Below the pieces are notes generated by a model that saw only the letters and a list, made by a program, of their open reading frames with translations, did no database searches and had not been told where the DNA came from. This document shows positions 9,699-22,085 of a DNA stretch of 64,000 nt, in pieces. The DNA is from Streptomyces sp. A3M-1-3 (GTDB lineage Bacteria; Actinomycetota; Actinomycetes; Streptomycetales; Streptomycetaceae). The translations under genes and the position numbers were made by a program. Each line of letters begins with the position of its first letter. The stretch's first letter is position 1. The stretch is from positions 310,001 through 374,000 of the forward strand of contig NZ_JANAVP010000001.1 of the NCBI RefSeq assembly GCF_024213665.1, given 5' to 3'.

Positions 9699-12335
9699 TC
9701 AGCGCATCAGTACGCCCGCCGCCTCCCCCGTCTCCTCGGAAGGCACGGCGACCAGGCCCAGATCGGCGCTCGTCGCCAGCAGCGGATGCGCGGGCAGGAT
9801 CCGGACGGTGTAGCCGAACGGGCCCGTACGGTCGAGGGCGAGCGGCCCCTCGTACAGCCAGCGGCCCTCCAGGTCGGGGCCGCCGGCCGGCTTGAGCGGG
9901 AAGGTCTGCCCGTCGGTGATGTGGTCCGCGGAGTCGACCCGGCCGGCGACGGCCTGGACCTCGACGTCCTCGGGCTGCAGCCCGTCGAGCGCCACCCGCA
10001 CCCGCAGGGCGAGCGTCGATCCGAGTTCGGCCGTGCCGTTGACGGCGGTCGCCGCGAGCGCCTCGACATGGTCGACGGCGACCCGCGGCCAGGCACCGCG
10101 TAGCCGGGCCTTCCACCCGGCCAGCTCGCGGGCGGTGTCCGGGTCCAGGGCGCGGTGGGCGCGCGCGGCCGGGGCGTACAGCCGCTCCACGTACTCCCGC
10201 ACCATGCGTCCGGCCAGCAGCTTCGGGCCGAGCGAGGCGAGGGTCTGGCGGACCATCTCGATCCAGCGCTCGGGCAGATCGCTGTCGCCGCGGTCGTAGA
10301 AGCGGGGGGCGACCCGCTGCTCGATCAGCTCGTACAGGGCGTGCGCCTCCAGGTCGTCGCGGCGGTCCTCGTCGGTCCCGACGGCGTCGGCTGTCGGGAT
10401 CGCCCAGCCGTAGTCGGGACCGAACCATTCGTCCCACCAGCCGTCCATGACGGACAGGTTGAGGCAGCCGTTGAGGGCGGCCTTCATTCCGCTGGTGCCG
10501 CAGGCCTCCAGCGGGCGCAGGGGGTTGTTCAGCCAGACATCGCATCCGGGGTACAGCTTCTGCGCCATCGCCATGCCGTAGTCGGGCAGGAAGACGATCC
10601 GGTGCCGGACCCGCGGGTCGTCGGCGAACCGCACCAGCTCGCGCACGAGCCGCTTGCCGCCGTCGTCCGCCGGATGCGCCTTGCCCGCGACGACGATCTG
10701 GACCGGCCGCGTCGGGTGGAGCAGCAGGTCCATCAGCCGGTCCTTGTCCCGGAGCATGAGCGTCAGCCGCTTGTACGAGGGGACGCGCCGCGCGAAGCCG
10801 ATGGTGAGGACGTCCGGGTCCAGCACCCCGTCGATCCAGCCGAGTTCGGCGGAGCCGGCGCCGCGCTGCCGCCAGGAGGCCCGGAGCCGGTCCCGTACCT
10901 CGTACACCAGCTGTTCGCGCAGTACCCGCCGCACGTCCCAGATCTCGCCGTCGGCGATGTCGGCGACCGCGTCCCAGCGCTGCGAGCCGCCGACCGAGAG
11001 GGCGTCCTCGGCCCGGCCCGCGCCGATCTGCCGGGCGCCGAGCCGGAAGACCTCGGGGGCCACCCAGGTGGGGGCGTGCACCCCGTTGGTGACGGAGGTG
11101 ATGGGGACCTCCGCCGGGTCGAAGCCGGGCCAGAGGCCGGCGAACATCTCCCGGCTGACGGCTCCGTGCAGGGTGGAGACGCCGTTGGCGCGCTGGGCGA
11201 GCCGCAGGCCCATCACCGCCATGTTGAACAGGTTCGGCTCCCCGCCGGGGTAGGTCTCCATGCCGAGCTGGAGGATCCGCTCGACGTCGACGCCCGGCAG
11301 CTCGCCGTCGTCGCCGAAGTGGTGGGCGACCAGTTCGCGGTCGAAGCGGTCGATGCCGGCGGGTACTGGGGTGTGCGTGGTGAACACGGTCCCGGCCCGC
11401 ACCGCCTCCAGTGCGGAGTCGAAATCCAGCCCTTCCCCGGAGAGTTCCCTGATCCGTTCCAGGCCGAGGAAGCCGGCATGGCCCTCGTTGGTGTGGAAGA
11501 CCTCGGGCGCGGCGTGGCCGGTCAGCCTGCAGTACGTACGCACGGCGCGGACACCCCCTATGCCGAGGAGCATCTCCTGCAGGAGCCGGTGTTCGCTGCC
11601 GCCGCCGTACAGCCGGTCGGTGACATCGCGCTCGCCGGGGTCGTTGTCCTCGACGTCCGAGTCGAGGAGGAGCAGCGGGACCCGGCCGACCCGCGCCTGC
11701 CAGATGTGGGCGCGCAGCGAACGGCCTCCGGGCAGGGCGAGTGAGACCCGGCTGGGGGTGCCGTCCTCCTCGCGGAGCAGGGAGACCGGCAGCTCGTTCG
11801 GGTCGAGTACGGGGTAGTGCTCCTGCTGCCAGCCGTCGCGGGACAGCGACTGGCGGAAGTAGCCGTGTCGGTAGAGCAGCCCGACGCCGATGAGGGGGGC
11901 GCCGAGGTCGCTGGCGGCCTTGAGGTGGTCGCCGGCGAGGATGCCGAGTCCACCGGAGTACTGGGGCAGTGCCGCGGTGATTCCGAACTCGGGCGAGAAG
12001 TAGGCGATGGCGGCGGGGAGTTCGGCGCCTGCCGCGTCCTGGGTCTGGTACCAGCGGCTGCCGCGCAGGTAGTCGTCCAGGTCGTCGGCGGCGGCGGTCA
12101 GTCTGCGCAGGAAGCGGCGGTCCTGCGCGAGGTCGCCCAGCCGTGCGGCGGGCACGGCTCCGAGCAGTCGTACGGGGTCGCCGCCCGCTTTCTGCCAGCC
12201 CTCGGGGTCGAGGGACTGGAAGAGTTCGCGGGTCTCTGCGTGCCAGGACCAGCGCAGGTTGCGCGCGAGGTCGCTGAGTGGTCGTAGGGGTTCCGGCAGG
12301 ACGGGGCGCACGGTGAATCGACGAATGGCCTTCAC
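9699..12335 (-). CDS. glgP: Alpha-glucan phosphorylase GlgP
   Basis: This 878-residue GT35 enzyme of the short bacterial/archaeal type releases glucose-1-phosphate from alpha-1,4-glucan. An N-terminal DUF3417-like segment (about 1-110, VLPEPLRPLSDLARNLRWSW) precedes the phosphorylase domain. The pyridoxal-phosphate lysine is Lys618 in GTSGMKAALNG. GTG at 12335 is chosen for the strong AAAGGTGG upstream. The gene is divergent from glgE across a 291-bp spacer and convergent with the protease gene. GlgP and GlgX are the degradative side of the glucan system encoded here. Confidence 0.96.
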   Translation of the reverse strand: MKAIRRFTVRPVLPEPLRPLSDLARNLRWSWHAETRELFQSLDPEGWQKAGGDPVRLLGAVPAARLGDLAQDRRFLRRLTAAADDLDDYLRGSRWYQTQDAAGAELPAAIAYFSPEFGITAALPQYSGGLGILAGDHLKAASDLGAPLIGVGLLYRHGYFRQSLSRDGWQQEHYPVLDPNELPVSLLREEDGTPSRVSLALPGGRSLRAHIWQARVGRVPLLLLDSDVEDNDPGERDVTDRLYGGGSEHRLLQEMLLGIGGVRAVRTYCRLTGHAAPEVFHTNEGHAGFLGLERIRELSGEGLDFDSALEAVRAGTVFTTHTPVPAGIDRFDRELVAHHFGDDGELPGVDVERILQLGMETYPGGEPNLFNMAVMGLRLAQRANGVSTLHGAVSREMFAGLWPGFDPAEVPITSVTNGVHAPTWVAPEVFRLGARQIGAGRAEDALSVGGSQRWDAVADIADGEIWDVRRVLREQLVYEVRDRLRASWRQRGAGSAELGWIDGVLDPDVLTIGFARRVPSYKRLTLMLRDKDRLMDLLLHPTRPVQIVVAGKAHPADDGGKRLVRELVRFADDPRVRHRIVFLPDYGMAMAQKLYPGCDVWLNNPLRPLEACGTSGMKAALNGCLNLSVMDGWWDEWFGPDYGWAIPTADAVGTDEDRRDDLEAHALYELIEQRVAPRFYDRGDSDLPERWIEMVRQTLASLGPKLLAGRMVREYVERLYAPAARAHRALDPDTARELAGWKARLRGAWPRVAVDHVEALAATAVNGTAELGSTLALRVRVALDGLQPEDVEVQAVAGRVDSADHITDGQTFPLKPAGGPDLEGRWLYEGPLALDRTGPFGYTVRILPAHPLLATSADLGLVAVPSEETGEAAGVLMR

Positions 12336-12442
12336 GTGTCCACCTTTGCAGGGGAAGTACGAATCTTCAGCGGACGCACCACGATGTGCACCCGGGCTTC
12401 ACCCCCAGACCGTAGCGGCGGCCGGTCGGCACAACCACGGCG

Positions 12443-12487
12443 CACGCAAGCAGCGGGGGGTTCTCATGCGCCCCCGCCGCTTGCGTG
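12443..12487. other. Strong hairpin in the glgP/glgE divergent spacer
   Basis: CACGCAAGC-A-GCGGGGG (12443-12459) pairs with CCCCCGC-C-GCTTGCGTG (12471-12487): a 17-bp stem with one A-C mismatch and an 11-base loop. Because the flanking genes diverge, a terminator is not required here; a leader structure for glgE or the end of a small RNA is possible. Confidence 0.6.
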
Positions 12488-12626
12488 AACCGTTACGCAC
12501 CAGTAGTTAACGAAGCACCGGATTTGGGCCCCGGAGAGCGGGGGAAGGCTCCTCCGGTACGAAACGAAGCGCAGCCTCATCGCACCCTGATTCCCGCCAC
12601 CCGAGTGAACGCGGACAGGAGCGGCC

Positions 12627-14713
12627 ATGCCCGGAGCCCGTCAGTCACCAACGGAGCAGCTAGAAAGAGGCAAACCTCCCCAACGTGACCAATCGGCCAC
12701 GCCCGCACCCGAGCCACCAGGTGATTCCATGATCGGTCGCATTCCTGTCCTGGACGTCCGTCCCCTCGTCGAATGTGGCCGAAGGCCCGCGAAGGCGGTG
12801 GTGGGTGAGGTCTTCCAGGTCACGGCGACCGTCTTCCGCGAGGGCCACGACGCGGTGGCCGCCAATGTCGTACTGCGCGATCCGGCGGGCCGGCCCGGCG
12901 ACTGGACGCCGATGCGCGAGCTCGCGCCGGGGACGGACCGGTGGGGGGCGGAGGTGGCAACGACCTCCGAGGGGCGCTGGACGTATGCCGTGGAGGCGTG
13001 GAGCGACCCGGTCGCCACCTGGCGGCACCACGCGCAGATCAAGATCCCGGCCGGTCTCGACACCGCGCTCGTCCTCGCTGAAGGCGCCGAGCTGTACGAG
13101 CGCGCGGCCGCCGGGGTGCCCAAGAGCGAGGGCCGTGAGGCCGTGCTCGCCGCGGTGGACGCGCTGCGCGACGAGGGCCGTCCGGCCGCCGCCCGGCTGG
13201 CCGCGGCGCTGGCCCCCGAGGCCACGGACGCGCTGGTGCGCCATCCGCTGCGCGAACTGGTCAGCTCCTCCCGCCCGCTGCCGCTGCTCGTCGAGCGTCG
13301 GCGCGCCCTGTTCGGCTCCTGGTACGAGCTGTTCCCGCGCTCCGAGGGCGCGGTGGTGAAGAAGGGGAAGCCGCCGGTCAGCGGCACGTTCCGGACCGCG
13401 GCCGAACGGCTGCCCGCGGTGGCCGCGATGGGCTTCGACGTGGTCTACCTCCCGCCCATCCACCCCATCGGGACCACGCACCGCAAGGGACCCAACAACA
13501 CGCTCTCCGCCCGGCGGCGGGACGTGGGGGTGCCGTGGGCGATCGGCTCGCCCGCCGGCGGCCACGACGCCGTACACCCGGACCTGGGCACGATCGAGGA
13601 CTTCGACGACTTCGTCGCCCGCGCCCGCGACCTGCGGATGGAGGTGGCGCTGGACTTCGCGCTGCAGTGCTCCCCCGACCACCCCTGGGTCGAGAAGCAC
13701 CCCGAGTGGTTCCACCACCGCGCCGACGGCACCGTCGCGTACGCCGAGAACCCGCCGAAGAAGTACCAGGACATCTACCCGATCGCGTTCGACCGGGACA
13801 TGCGGGGTCTGGTCGCCGAGACGCTGCGCGTGCTGCGTTTCTGGATGGGCCACGGGGTACGGATCTTCCGCGTCGACAATCCGCACACCAAGCCGGTGGT
13901 CTTCTGGGAGAAGGTGATCGCGGACATCGGCCGCACCGACCCCGATGTCGTCTTCCTGGCCGAGGCCTTCACCCGCCCCGCGATGATGCACGCCCTGGCG
14001 GCGACCGGCTTCCAGCAGTCGTACACGTACTTCACCTGGCGCAACTCCAAGCAGGAGCTGACCGGCTACCTCACCGAGCTGTCCGGCGACTCGGCCTCGT
14101 ACATGCGGCCCAACTTCTTCGTGAACACCCCGGACATCCTGCACGCCTACCTCCAGGAGGGCGGCCGTCCGGCCTTCGAGGTACGGGCGGTCCTCGCCGC
14201 CACCCTCTCCCCCAGCTGGGGCGTGTACGCCGGATACGAGCTGTGCGAGAACACCCCGGTGCGGGAGGGCAGCGAGGAGTACCTGGACTCGGAGAAGTAC
14301 CAACTGAGGCCCCGCGACTGGGAGTCGGCCGAGCGCGAGGGCCGGACCATCGCCCCGCTGATCACCGCGCTCAACCGGCTGCGGCGCCGCCACCCGGCAC
14401 TTCAGCAGCTGCGCGACATCCACTTCCACCACGCCGACAACGAGGCGGTGATCGCGTACTCGAAGAGGTCGGGTTCGAACACCGTTCTGGTGGTCGTCAA
14501 CCTCGACCCGCACCACACCCAGGAGGCGACGGTCTCGTTGGACATGCCGGATCTCGGCCTCGCGTGGCACGAGACCGTTCCGGTGCGCGACGAGCTCACC
14601 GGCGAGACCTACCACTGGGGCAGGACCAACTATGTGCGCCTCGAGCCGGGTGTCACGCCCGCGCACGTCATGGTCCTGCGACCGTCCCCGCCGATCGGAG
14701 GGTCACCCACATC

Positions 14714-14717
<4 letters not shown>
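12627..14717 (+). CDS. glgE: Maltose-1-phosphate maltosyltransferase GlgE
   Basis: This 696-residue GH13_3 enzyme transfers maltosyl units from alpha-maltose-1-phosphate to the non-reducing end of alpha-1,4-glucans, the polymerising step of the GlgE pathway. The nucleophile is Asp417 in [10 protein letters not shown] and the acid/base is Glu446 in LAEAFTRP; their 29-residue spacing matches the characterised S. coelicolor enzyme (Asp394/Glu423). ATG 12627 has AGGAG six bases upstream. ATG 12729 ([12 protein letters not shown]), where strong family similarity begins, is an alternative. The stop overlaps the treS start (ATGA), so translation is probably coupled. Confidence 0.97.
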
Positions 14718-16444
<1,727 letters not shown>

Positions 16445-16514
16445 CGTCATATCAGGACAGTCCCGGGGTGGGGCGGTTTCCACCGGCCGACCCTGGGCAC
16501 TCTCCCTGAATACC

Positions 16515-16540
16515 GCGAGTGAACGAAACAGCGAGTGAAC
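16515..16540. repeat. Direct repeat upstream of pep2
   Basis: GCGAGTGAAC occurs at 16515-16524 and again at 16531-16540, a 16-base period in the 252-bp treS-pep2 spacer. The two copies could place regulator half-sites on one face of DNA near an internal promoter for pep2-glgB; no regulator is known to me. Confidence 0.4.
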
Positions 16541-16696
16541 TGAACAGCTCGCCGAACACCGTGCCGCGAATGGGTCAACGACTCTCCCTGTACGGACCAT
16601 CCTCACCCGACACGTCCCGCACGGCCGGACAGCCATTGCCGCAATCCGGGACACTCTGCGCATCCTGTGGTGTGCCCGGGGAAAGGACGCGATGCC

Positions 16697-18208
16697 ATGT
16701 CGGAGGCTGCATCCACCCGGGGTCGCATGAGCGCCCGTCGCACCACCCCGGCGCCACGCCCCTCACCAGCCCTCCTGCCCTCTCTCACGCCACTCCTGCG
16801 CGAATGGCTGCCCCGGCAGCGGTGGTTCGCGGGCAAGGGCCGCCCCATCGCCGGCTTCACCCTCGTCTCGGCGACCGAACTGCTGCCCCCCACGGCCTCC
16901 CCCGGCCTGGTGCACCTGCTCGTACAGACGCAGCAGCCGGTCCTGCCGGGCCAGGGCGCCCCCCAGCCGGCCGACTGCTACCAGCTGCTGCTGGGCGTAC
17001 GGGCGGCGCTGCCGCCGCCGCTCGCGTCCGCGCTGATCGGCCGGGTCACGGAGGGGCCGCTGGCCGGGCACACCGTCTACGAGGCCCTGCACGATCCACG
17101 TCTGGCCGCGCTGCTGCTGGAGCGGCTGCGCACCCCCGGCACGCTCGGCACCCTGCGCTTCGACCGCGCCCCGGCGGCCGCGATCCCGGCCGGGCTGGTC
17201 CCGCGGCTCGCCTCGGTGGAGCAGTCCAACTCCTCGCTGATCTACGGGGATTCGTACATCCTCAAGGTCTTCCGCCGGGTCGGCCACGGCATCAACCCGG
17301 ATCTGGAACTGCCCCTCGCCCTCGCCCGGGAAGGCTGTGCGCGGGTGCCCGCGCCGGTCGCCTGGTACGAGGCCGGGGGCGAGGACGGGCGCGAACCTCT
17401 CACCCTCGGCGTCCTGCAGCCCTATCTGCGCGGCTCGGACGACGGCTGGCAGCTCGCGCTGCGCATGCTGCGCGCGGGACTCGACTTCAGCGCCGAGGCA
17501 CGCGCACTGGGCCGGGCCACCGCCGAGGTGCACCTCGCGCTCGCCGCTGCCCTGCCGACCGTCACCCTGCGGCGGCAACAGACCGCGCACCTGGCCGCCG
17601 AGATGACCAGCCGCCTGGCGGCCGCCGCGCAGGCCGTCCCGGCCCTGCGCCCGTACGAGCCCGGCCTGCGCACCGCCTTCGACGCCCTCGCCGAGCTGGG
17701 CGGCAGCGGCCGCGCCTGGCCGGCCCAGCGTATCCACGGCGATCTGCACCTCGGCCAGACCCTGCGGGCGGCCCGGGGCACTTCCCACGCCGAAGGCAGT
17801 GGGGGAGGCGGCGGGGGAGGCAGCTGGTCCCTGATCGACTTCGAGGGCGAGCCGGCCAGCCCGATCACCGAACGCCGACGCCCGCAGCCGGCGGTGCGCG
17901 ACGTCGCCGGCATGCTCCGCTCGTTCGACTACGCCGCCCGCTCCCACCAGCCCTGGAACCCGCGGTGGGCGGAGCGCTGCCGCGCCGCGTACTGCGAGGG
18001 ATACGCCGAGTCCTCCGGCACCGACCCGCGCGCCGAGGGCGAGCTGCTGCGCGCGTACGAAACCGACAAGGCGGTGTACGAGGTGCTCTACGAGGCCCGG
18101 AACCGCCCTGACTGGCTGCCGGTCCCCATGGCGGCGGTCCGCCGCCTCGCCGAGCCCGGATCCGCCACCAACCCCGCCCAGAGCCCCCCGAGGAGGCCGC
18201 ACCCGTGA
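16697..18208 (+). CDS. pep2: Maltokinase Pep2
   Basis: This 503-residue kinase phosphorylates maltose to alpha-maltose-1-phosphate with ATP, feeding GlgE. ATG 16697 (MSEAAS) is preceded by GAAAGGAC; an upstream in-frame GTG at 16667 is less likely. The fold is that of aminoglycoside-phosphotransferase-like kinases, with the catalytic loop HGDLHLGQ (Asp349) and the metal-binding IDFEGEP (Asp381). Between these motifs sits a low-complexity insertion ending in seven glycines that is encoded by a palindromic element at 17784-17803. The stop overlaps the glgB start (GTGA). Confidence 0.95.
   Translation: MSEAASTRGRMSARRTTPAPRPSPALLPSLTPLLREWLPRQRWFAGKGRPIAGFTLVSATELLPPTASPGLVHLLVQTQQPVLPGQGAPQPADCYQLLLGVRAALPPPLASALIGRVTEGPLAGHTVYEALHDPRLAALLLERLRTPGTLGTLRFDRAPAAAIPAGLVPRLASVEQSNSSLIYGDSYILKVFRRVGHGINPDLELPLALAREGCARVPAPVAWYEAGGEDGREPLTLGVLQPYLRGSDDGWQLALRMLRAGLDFSAEARALGRATAEVHLALAAALPTVTLRRQQTAHLAAEMTSRLAAAAQAVPALRPYEPGLRTAFDALAELGGSGRAWPAQRIHGDLHLGQTLRAARGTSHAEGSGGGGGGGSWSLIDFEGEPASPITERRRPQPAVRDVAGMLRSFDYAARSHQPWNPRWAERCRAAYCEGYAESSGTDPRAEGELLRAYETDKAVYEVLYEARNRPDWLPVPMAAVRRLAEPGSATNPAQSPPRRPHP
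17784..17803. repeat. Palindromic element inside pep2
   Basis: CCCAC-GCC-gaa-GGC-a-GTGGG forms a hairpin with one bulged base, immediately followed by G-rich sequence. It encodes part of a Gly-rich insertion between two catalytic motifs of Pep2. I recall very similar palindromes dispersed in Streptomyces genomes, which would make this an in-frame copy; only this copy was seen in the window. Confidence 0.5.
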
Positions 18209-20547
18209 CCGCCCGTCAGCCGTCCCGAAGTCAGTCCGACCAGAGTCAGCCCAAGGCAGCCAAGGCACCCGCGTTCCTGCCGGGCCCGGCGGACGAAGCC
18301 GCCTCCGCACCGCCGGCCAGGTCCCGGCCACGGCGTGCCGCGAGCCACGGGGTGCGGCCCGCCCCGCCGCTCACGCCGGAGGACCGGGAACGGCTGCTGA
18401 CCGGCTCGCACCACGACCCGCACGCACTGCTCGGCGCGCACACCGTGCGCGGCGGTGTCGCGCTGCGCATCCTGCGCCCGTACGCCCAGGGCGTCACCGT
18501 GGTCGCCAAGGGCCTGCGCGCCGAGCTCCACGACGAGGGCGAGGGCCTCTTCTCCGGGGTCCTGCCGGCCCTGCGGACCGTCCCGGACTACAAGCTCCTC
18601 GTCACCTACGACGACACCGAGCTGGAGCTCCACGACCCGTACCGCTTCCTGCCCTCCCTCGGCGAGCTGGACCTGCACCTCATCGGCGAGGGCCGGCACG
18701 AGGAGCTGTGGAAGGCGCTCGGCGCCGAGCGAACAGTCCACCAGGACGTCACCGGCACGCGCTTCACCGTCTGGGCGCCCAACGCCCGGGGCGTCCGGAT
18801 CGCCGGGGACTTCAACTACTGGGACGGCACCGGGCTGCCGATGCGCTCACTCGGCGGGTCCGGCGTCTGGGAGCTGTTCCTGCCCGGGGTGGGTGAGGGA
18901 GCGCTGTACAAGTTCGACATCACGCGCCCGGACGGCAGCCACACGATGCGCGCCGACCCGATGGCCCGCCGTACCGAGGTGCCGCCGGCCAACGCGTCCA
19001 TCGTGACGGCCTCCCACCATGTGTGGCACGACGGCGAATGGATGGCCGGGCGCGCGGGCCGCCCGGTGCACGAGGCGCCGCTGTCCATCTACGAAGTCCA
19101 TCTCGCATCCTGGCGGCCGGGTCTCACCTACCGACAGCTGGCCGCCCAACTCCCCTCCTACGTCAAGGACCTCGGCTTTACGCATGTAGAGCTGATGCCC
19201 GTCGCCGAGCACCCCTTCGGCGGCTCCTGGGGCTACCAGGTCACCGGCTTCTACGCCCCGACCTCCCGGATGGGCACCCCGGACGACTTCCGGTACCTCA
19301 TCGACGCACTGCACCGGGCCGGGATCGGCGTGATCGTCGACTGGGTGCCGGCGCACTTCCCCAAGGACGACTGGGCGCTCGCCGAGTTCGACGGCCGGCC
19401 GCTGTACGAGCACACGGACCCGGAGCGTGCCGCGCACCCGGACTGGGGGACGCTGGAGTTCGACTACGGCCGCAAGGAGATCCGTAACTTCCTCGTCGCC
19501 AACGCCGTCTACTGGTGCCAGGAGTTCCACATCGACGGCCTGCGCGTGGACGCGGTCGCGTCGATGCTCTACCTCGACTACTCGCGCGAGCACGGTGAAT
19601 GGTCGCCGAACGTGAACGGCGGCCGGGAGAACCTGGACGCCGTGGCATTCCTCCAGGAGATGAACGCCACCGTCTACCGCCGCTGCCCCGGCGTCGTCAC
19701 CATCGCCGAGGAATCGACCGCCTGGGACGGCGTCACGCGGGCCACGCACCATGTCGGGCCCGGTGGGTTCGGCGGTCTCGGCTTCGGCCTGAAGTGGAAC
19801 ATGGGCTGGATGCACGACTCGCTGGAGTACGTCTCCAAGGAGCCCGTGCACCGCAAGTACCACCACAACGAGATGACCTTCTCAATGGTGTACGCGTACA
19901 GCGAGAACTACGTCCTGCCCATCTCCCACGACGAGGTCGTGCACGGCAAGCAGGCGCTGGTGAGCAAGATGCCCGGCGACTGGTGGCAGCAGCGCGCCAA
20001 CCACCGGGCGTATCTCGGCTTCATGTGGGCCCACCCCGGCAAGCAGCTGCTCTTCATGGGGCAGGAGTTCGCGCAGGGGGCGGAGTGGTCGGAGGGGCAC
20101 GGCCCCGACTGGTGGCTGCTCGATCCGTCGTACTCCGCCGAGCCCGACCACCGGGGTGTCCGCGACCTGGTCCGCGATCTCAACACGGCGTACACGGCGT
20201 CGCCGGCGCTGTGGCAGCGGGACACCGTCCCCGAGGGCTTCGCCTGGGTCGACGGCGACGCGGCCGAGGACAACGTCTTCGCGTTCCTGCGTTTCGCCGC
20301 GGACGGCGCGCCGCTGCTGTCCGTCAGCAACTTCTCGCCGGTGGTGCGGCACGAGTACCGGCTCGGGGTTCCGCAACAGTTCGCCGCCTGGACCGAGGTC
20401 CTCAACACCGACGCCGCCCGGTACGGCGGCAGCGACGTCCTCAACCCGGACCCGCTGAAACCGGAGTCGGTCCCGGCCCACGGGCGCCCGGCGAGCCTGC
20501 AGTTGACCCTGCCGCCGCTGGCGACGGTGTGGCTGAGGCCGACGTGA
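18205..20547 (+). CDS. glgB: 1,4-alpha-glucan branching enzyme GlgB
   Basis: This 780-residue GH13_9 enzyme introduces alpha-1,6 branches into the glucan made by GlgE. A Ser/Gln/Pro-rich N-terminal extension of about 45 residues precedes tandem N-terminal beta domains (CBM48 type) and the barrel. The nucleophile is Asp449 (GLRVDAVAS) and the acid/base is Glu502 (TIAEEST), 53 apart as in E. coli Glg[10 protein letters not shown] supplies the transition-state His-Asp pair. GTG 18205 overlaps the pep2 stop and has AGGAGG upstream. The 3' end overlaps a convergent hypothetical gene by 107 bases. Confidence 0.97.
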   Translation: MTARQPSRSQSDQSQPKAAKAPAFLPGPADEAASAPPARSRPRRAASHGVRPAPPLTPEDRERLLTGSHHDPHALLGAHTVRGGVALRILRPYAQGVTVVAKGLRAELHDEGEGLFSGVLPALRTVPDYKLLVTYDDTELELHDPYRFLPSLGELDLHLIGEGRHEELWKALGAERTVHQDVTGTRFTVWAPNARGVRIAGDFNYWDGTGLPMRSLGGSGVWELFLPGVGEGALYKFDITRPDGSHTMRADPMARRTEVPPANASIVTASHHVWHDGEWMAGRAGRPVHEAPLSIYEVHLASWRPGLTYRQLAAQLPSYVKDLGFTHVELMPVAEHPFGGSWGYQVTGFYAPTSRMGTPDDFRYLIDALHRAGIGVIVDWVPAHFPKDDWALAEFDGRPLYEHTDPERAAHPDWGTLEFDYGRKEIRNFLVANAVYWCQEFHIDGLRVDAVASMLYLDYSREHGEWSPNVNGGRENLDAVAFLQEMNATVYRRCPGVVTIAEESTAWDGVTRATHHVGPGGFGGLGFGLKWNMGWMHDSLEYVSKEPVHRKYHHNEMTFSMVYAYSENYVLPISHDEVVHGKQALVSKMPGDWWQQRANHRAYLGFMWAHPGKQLLFMGQEFAQGAEWSEGHGPDWWLLDPSYSAEPDHRGVRDLVRDLNTAYTASPALWQRDTVPEGFAWVDGDAAEDNVFAFLRFAADGAPLLSVSNFSPVVRHEYRLGVPQQFAAWTEVLNTDAARYGGSDVLNPDPLKPESVPAHGRPASLQLTLPPLATVWLRPT

Positions 20548-20947
20548 AGCTCAAATGATGCGCCACTGACATCAGCGTCGCGTGCAGGAGCAGGGTGTGG
20601 ACGAGATGCCCGTCCGCGGTGGGCGGGCACCGCCAGCTGAGGGGCCATGTTGGCCCGTACAGCGCGGGAACTCCGATGTAGCAGTCTCGCTCACCTGTCA
20701 GCCGGTACGTGTCCGGCGGCCAGCGGCGGTGCCCGGTAGTGCCGGGTGGGACCAGGAAGTAGGTGTGCTGCTCCCCGCTCGCCTCCTGGATGACGGGCCC
20801 GGGGTCGCCGCCGGTCAGCCCGGCGAGGACATCGGCGACGTGGCGCCCGAGAGCGCCCGGGAGGCGGACCGCATCGAAGTACACCCCGGCTTTACGGAGT
20901 TGGTGGCCGCTTCCGGGCACCCAGGAGAGGTGACTTTCCGTATTCAT
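20441..20947 (-). CDS. Hypothetical protein divergent from an XRE-DUF397 pair
   Basis: The first ~115 residues ([45 protein letters not shown]) look like a real, compositionally balanced protein; I recall similar small proteins of unknown function near Streptomyces XRE-DUF397 regulators. The last ~50 residues are low-complexity Ser/Ala/Gly/Pro and lie antisense to the 3' end of glgB. This suggests that the original stop was lost and the frame now reads into glgB, or that a truncation joined the two genes. No catalytic motif is evident. Confidence 0.5.
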   Translation of the reverse strand: MNTESHLSWVPGSGHQLRKAGVYFDAVRLPGALGRHVADVLAGLTGGDPGPVIQEASGEQHTYFLVPPGTTGHRRWPPDTYRLTGERDCYIGVPALYGPTWPLSWRCPPTADGHLVHTLLLHATLMSVAHHLSFTSASATPSPAAAGSTAGSPGARGPGPTPVSAGPG

Positions 20948-21054
20948 GGGACCACTGTCGGCGCAGAGGGCTACCGTCGAAAGTGACTGAGCGTGGATGA
21001 CTGGCTCTGTTCCGGCCGGTCGAACGCGCGTTGAACCGGGTTGAGGGGGTCCGG

Positions 21055-21888
21055 GTGACTCGGACAGAAAGCAAGCGGCCGGTTTCGGCCACGGCGCAGT
21101 ACCTCGCGGACATGGTGCGTACGCTGCGTACGCAGGCGGGTTGGTCCCAGGAGGAGTTGGGGGCGCGATTCCACTACACCGGGGCGGCGATCAGCGCGGT
21201 GGAGACGTGCAAGAACCTGCCCACGGAGAAGATGCTGGCGGGACTCGACGAGCATCTGTGCGGCGGGTCGGGGATGATCCGGCTGGCGGGCAGGTACCTG
21301 CTGCTGGACCGCTATCCGGAGCACTTCCAGGACTACGTGCCGCTGGAGGCGGCGGCGGTGAGCATCTCCTCGTACCAGACACTGGTCGTCGACGGCCTCT
21401 TCCAGACGGAGGACTACGCACGCGCGGTGCTGGGATGCGGATTCCCGCCCTACGGTGACGAGGAGCTGGAAGAACTGGTCGGGGCCCGCATGGACCGTTC
21501 CGCTCTCTTCGACCGCAGGCCGGTCCCCCTGCTCTCTCTCGTCCTGGACGAGTCCGTCCTACGACGGCAGATCGGCAGCGCCGAGGTCATGCGCGGCCAA
21601 CTGCGCTATCTGGCCGAGTCCGCCCGGCGTCGCAACGTCACCGTGCAGGTGCTGCCGCTGTCGCGCGGAGCGCGCGGCGAGCACGCGGGCCTCGAAGGCC
21701 CAGTGATCCTGGTCGAGACACCGGACCACGAGCATGTGGCGTATCTCGAAACGCAGGGCAACAGCCAGCTCATCCGCAAACCCGACGAGGTCAGCACTCT
21801 CGCGCAGCGATATGCGATGATCCGGGCACAGGCTCTCGGGCCGGACGAATCCTTGGCTCTCATCGAGGAGTTGGCGGGAGAACAATGA
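21055..21888 (+). CDS. XRE-family regulator with C-terminal DUF5753
   Basis: GTG 21055 is chosen (GAGGGGG six bases upstream), giving 277 residues; an in-frame TTG at 21031 has no better site. Residues about 10-70 form a helix-turn-helix (LRTQAGWSQEELGARFHYTG), and the rest is the DUF5753 sensor-like domain (YQTLVVDGLFQTEDYARAV; VTVQVLPLSRGA). This class, with a small DUF397 partner overlapping by ATGA, is abundant in Streptomyces, where members act as developmental or antibiotic regulators. The target is unknown. Confidence 0.92.
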   Translation: MTRTESKRPVSATAQYLADMVRTLRTQAGWSQEELGARFHYTGAAISAVETCKNLPTEKMLAGLDEHLCGGSGMIRLAGRYLLLDRYPEHFQDYVPLEAAAVSISSYQTLVVDGLFQTEDYARAVLGCGFPPYGDEELEELVGARMDRSALFDRRPVPLLSLVLDESVLRRQIGSAEVMRGQLRYLAESARRRNVTVQVLPLSRGARGEHAGLEGPVILVETPDHEHVAYLETQGNSQLIRKPDEVSTLAQRYAMIRAQALGPDESLALIEELAGEQ

Positions 21889-22085
21889 GCACTCTGCACT
21901 GGTTCAAGTCGAGCTACAGCGACTCCAGCGGCGGCTCGTGCGTCGAGGTCGCCGTACGGCCTCACACCGCCGTCCACGTCCGGGACTCGAAGGTCGCACC
22001 CACCGGGCCGGCCATCACCTTCGCTCCCCGGACGTGGGCCGCGTTCACATCACATCTTCAAGCTCCTGAAGAAGCCTCCGCTTAG
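21885..22085 (+). CDS. DUF397 protein, partner of the XRE regulator
   Basis: This 66-residue protein has the family signature WFKSSYSDSSGGSCVEVA and VHVRDSK. ATG 21885 overlaps the regulator stop by four bases, so the two are translationally coupled. DUF397 proteins of the WhiJ/AbaA-type modules are thought to modulate the cognate XRE protein. Its last 41 bases overlap the convergent thioredoxin gene, an unusual arrangement. Confidence 0.9.
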   Translation: MSTLHWFKSSYSDSSGGSCVEVAVRPHTAVHVRDSKVAPTGPAITFAPRTWAAFTSHLQAPEEASA

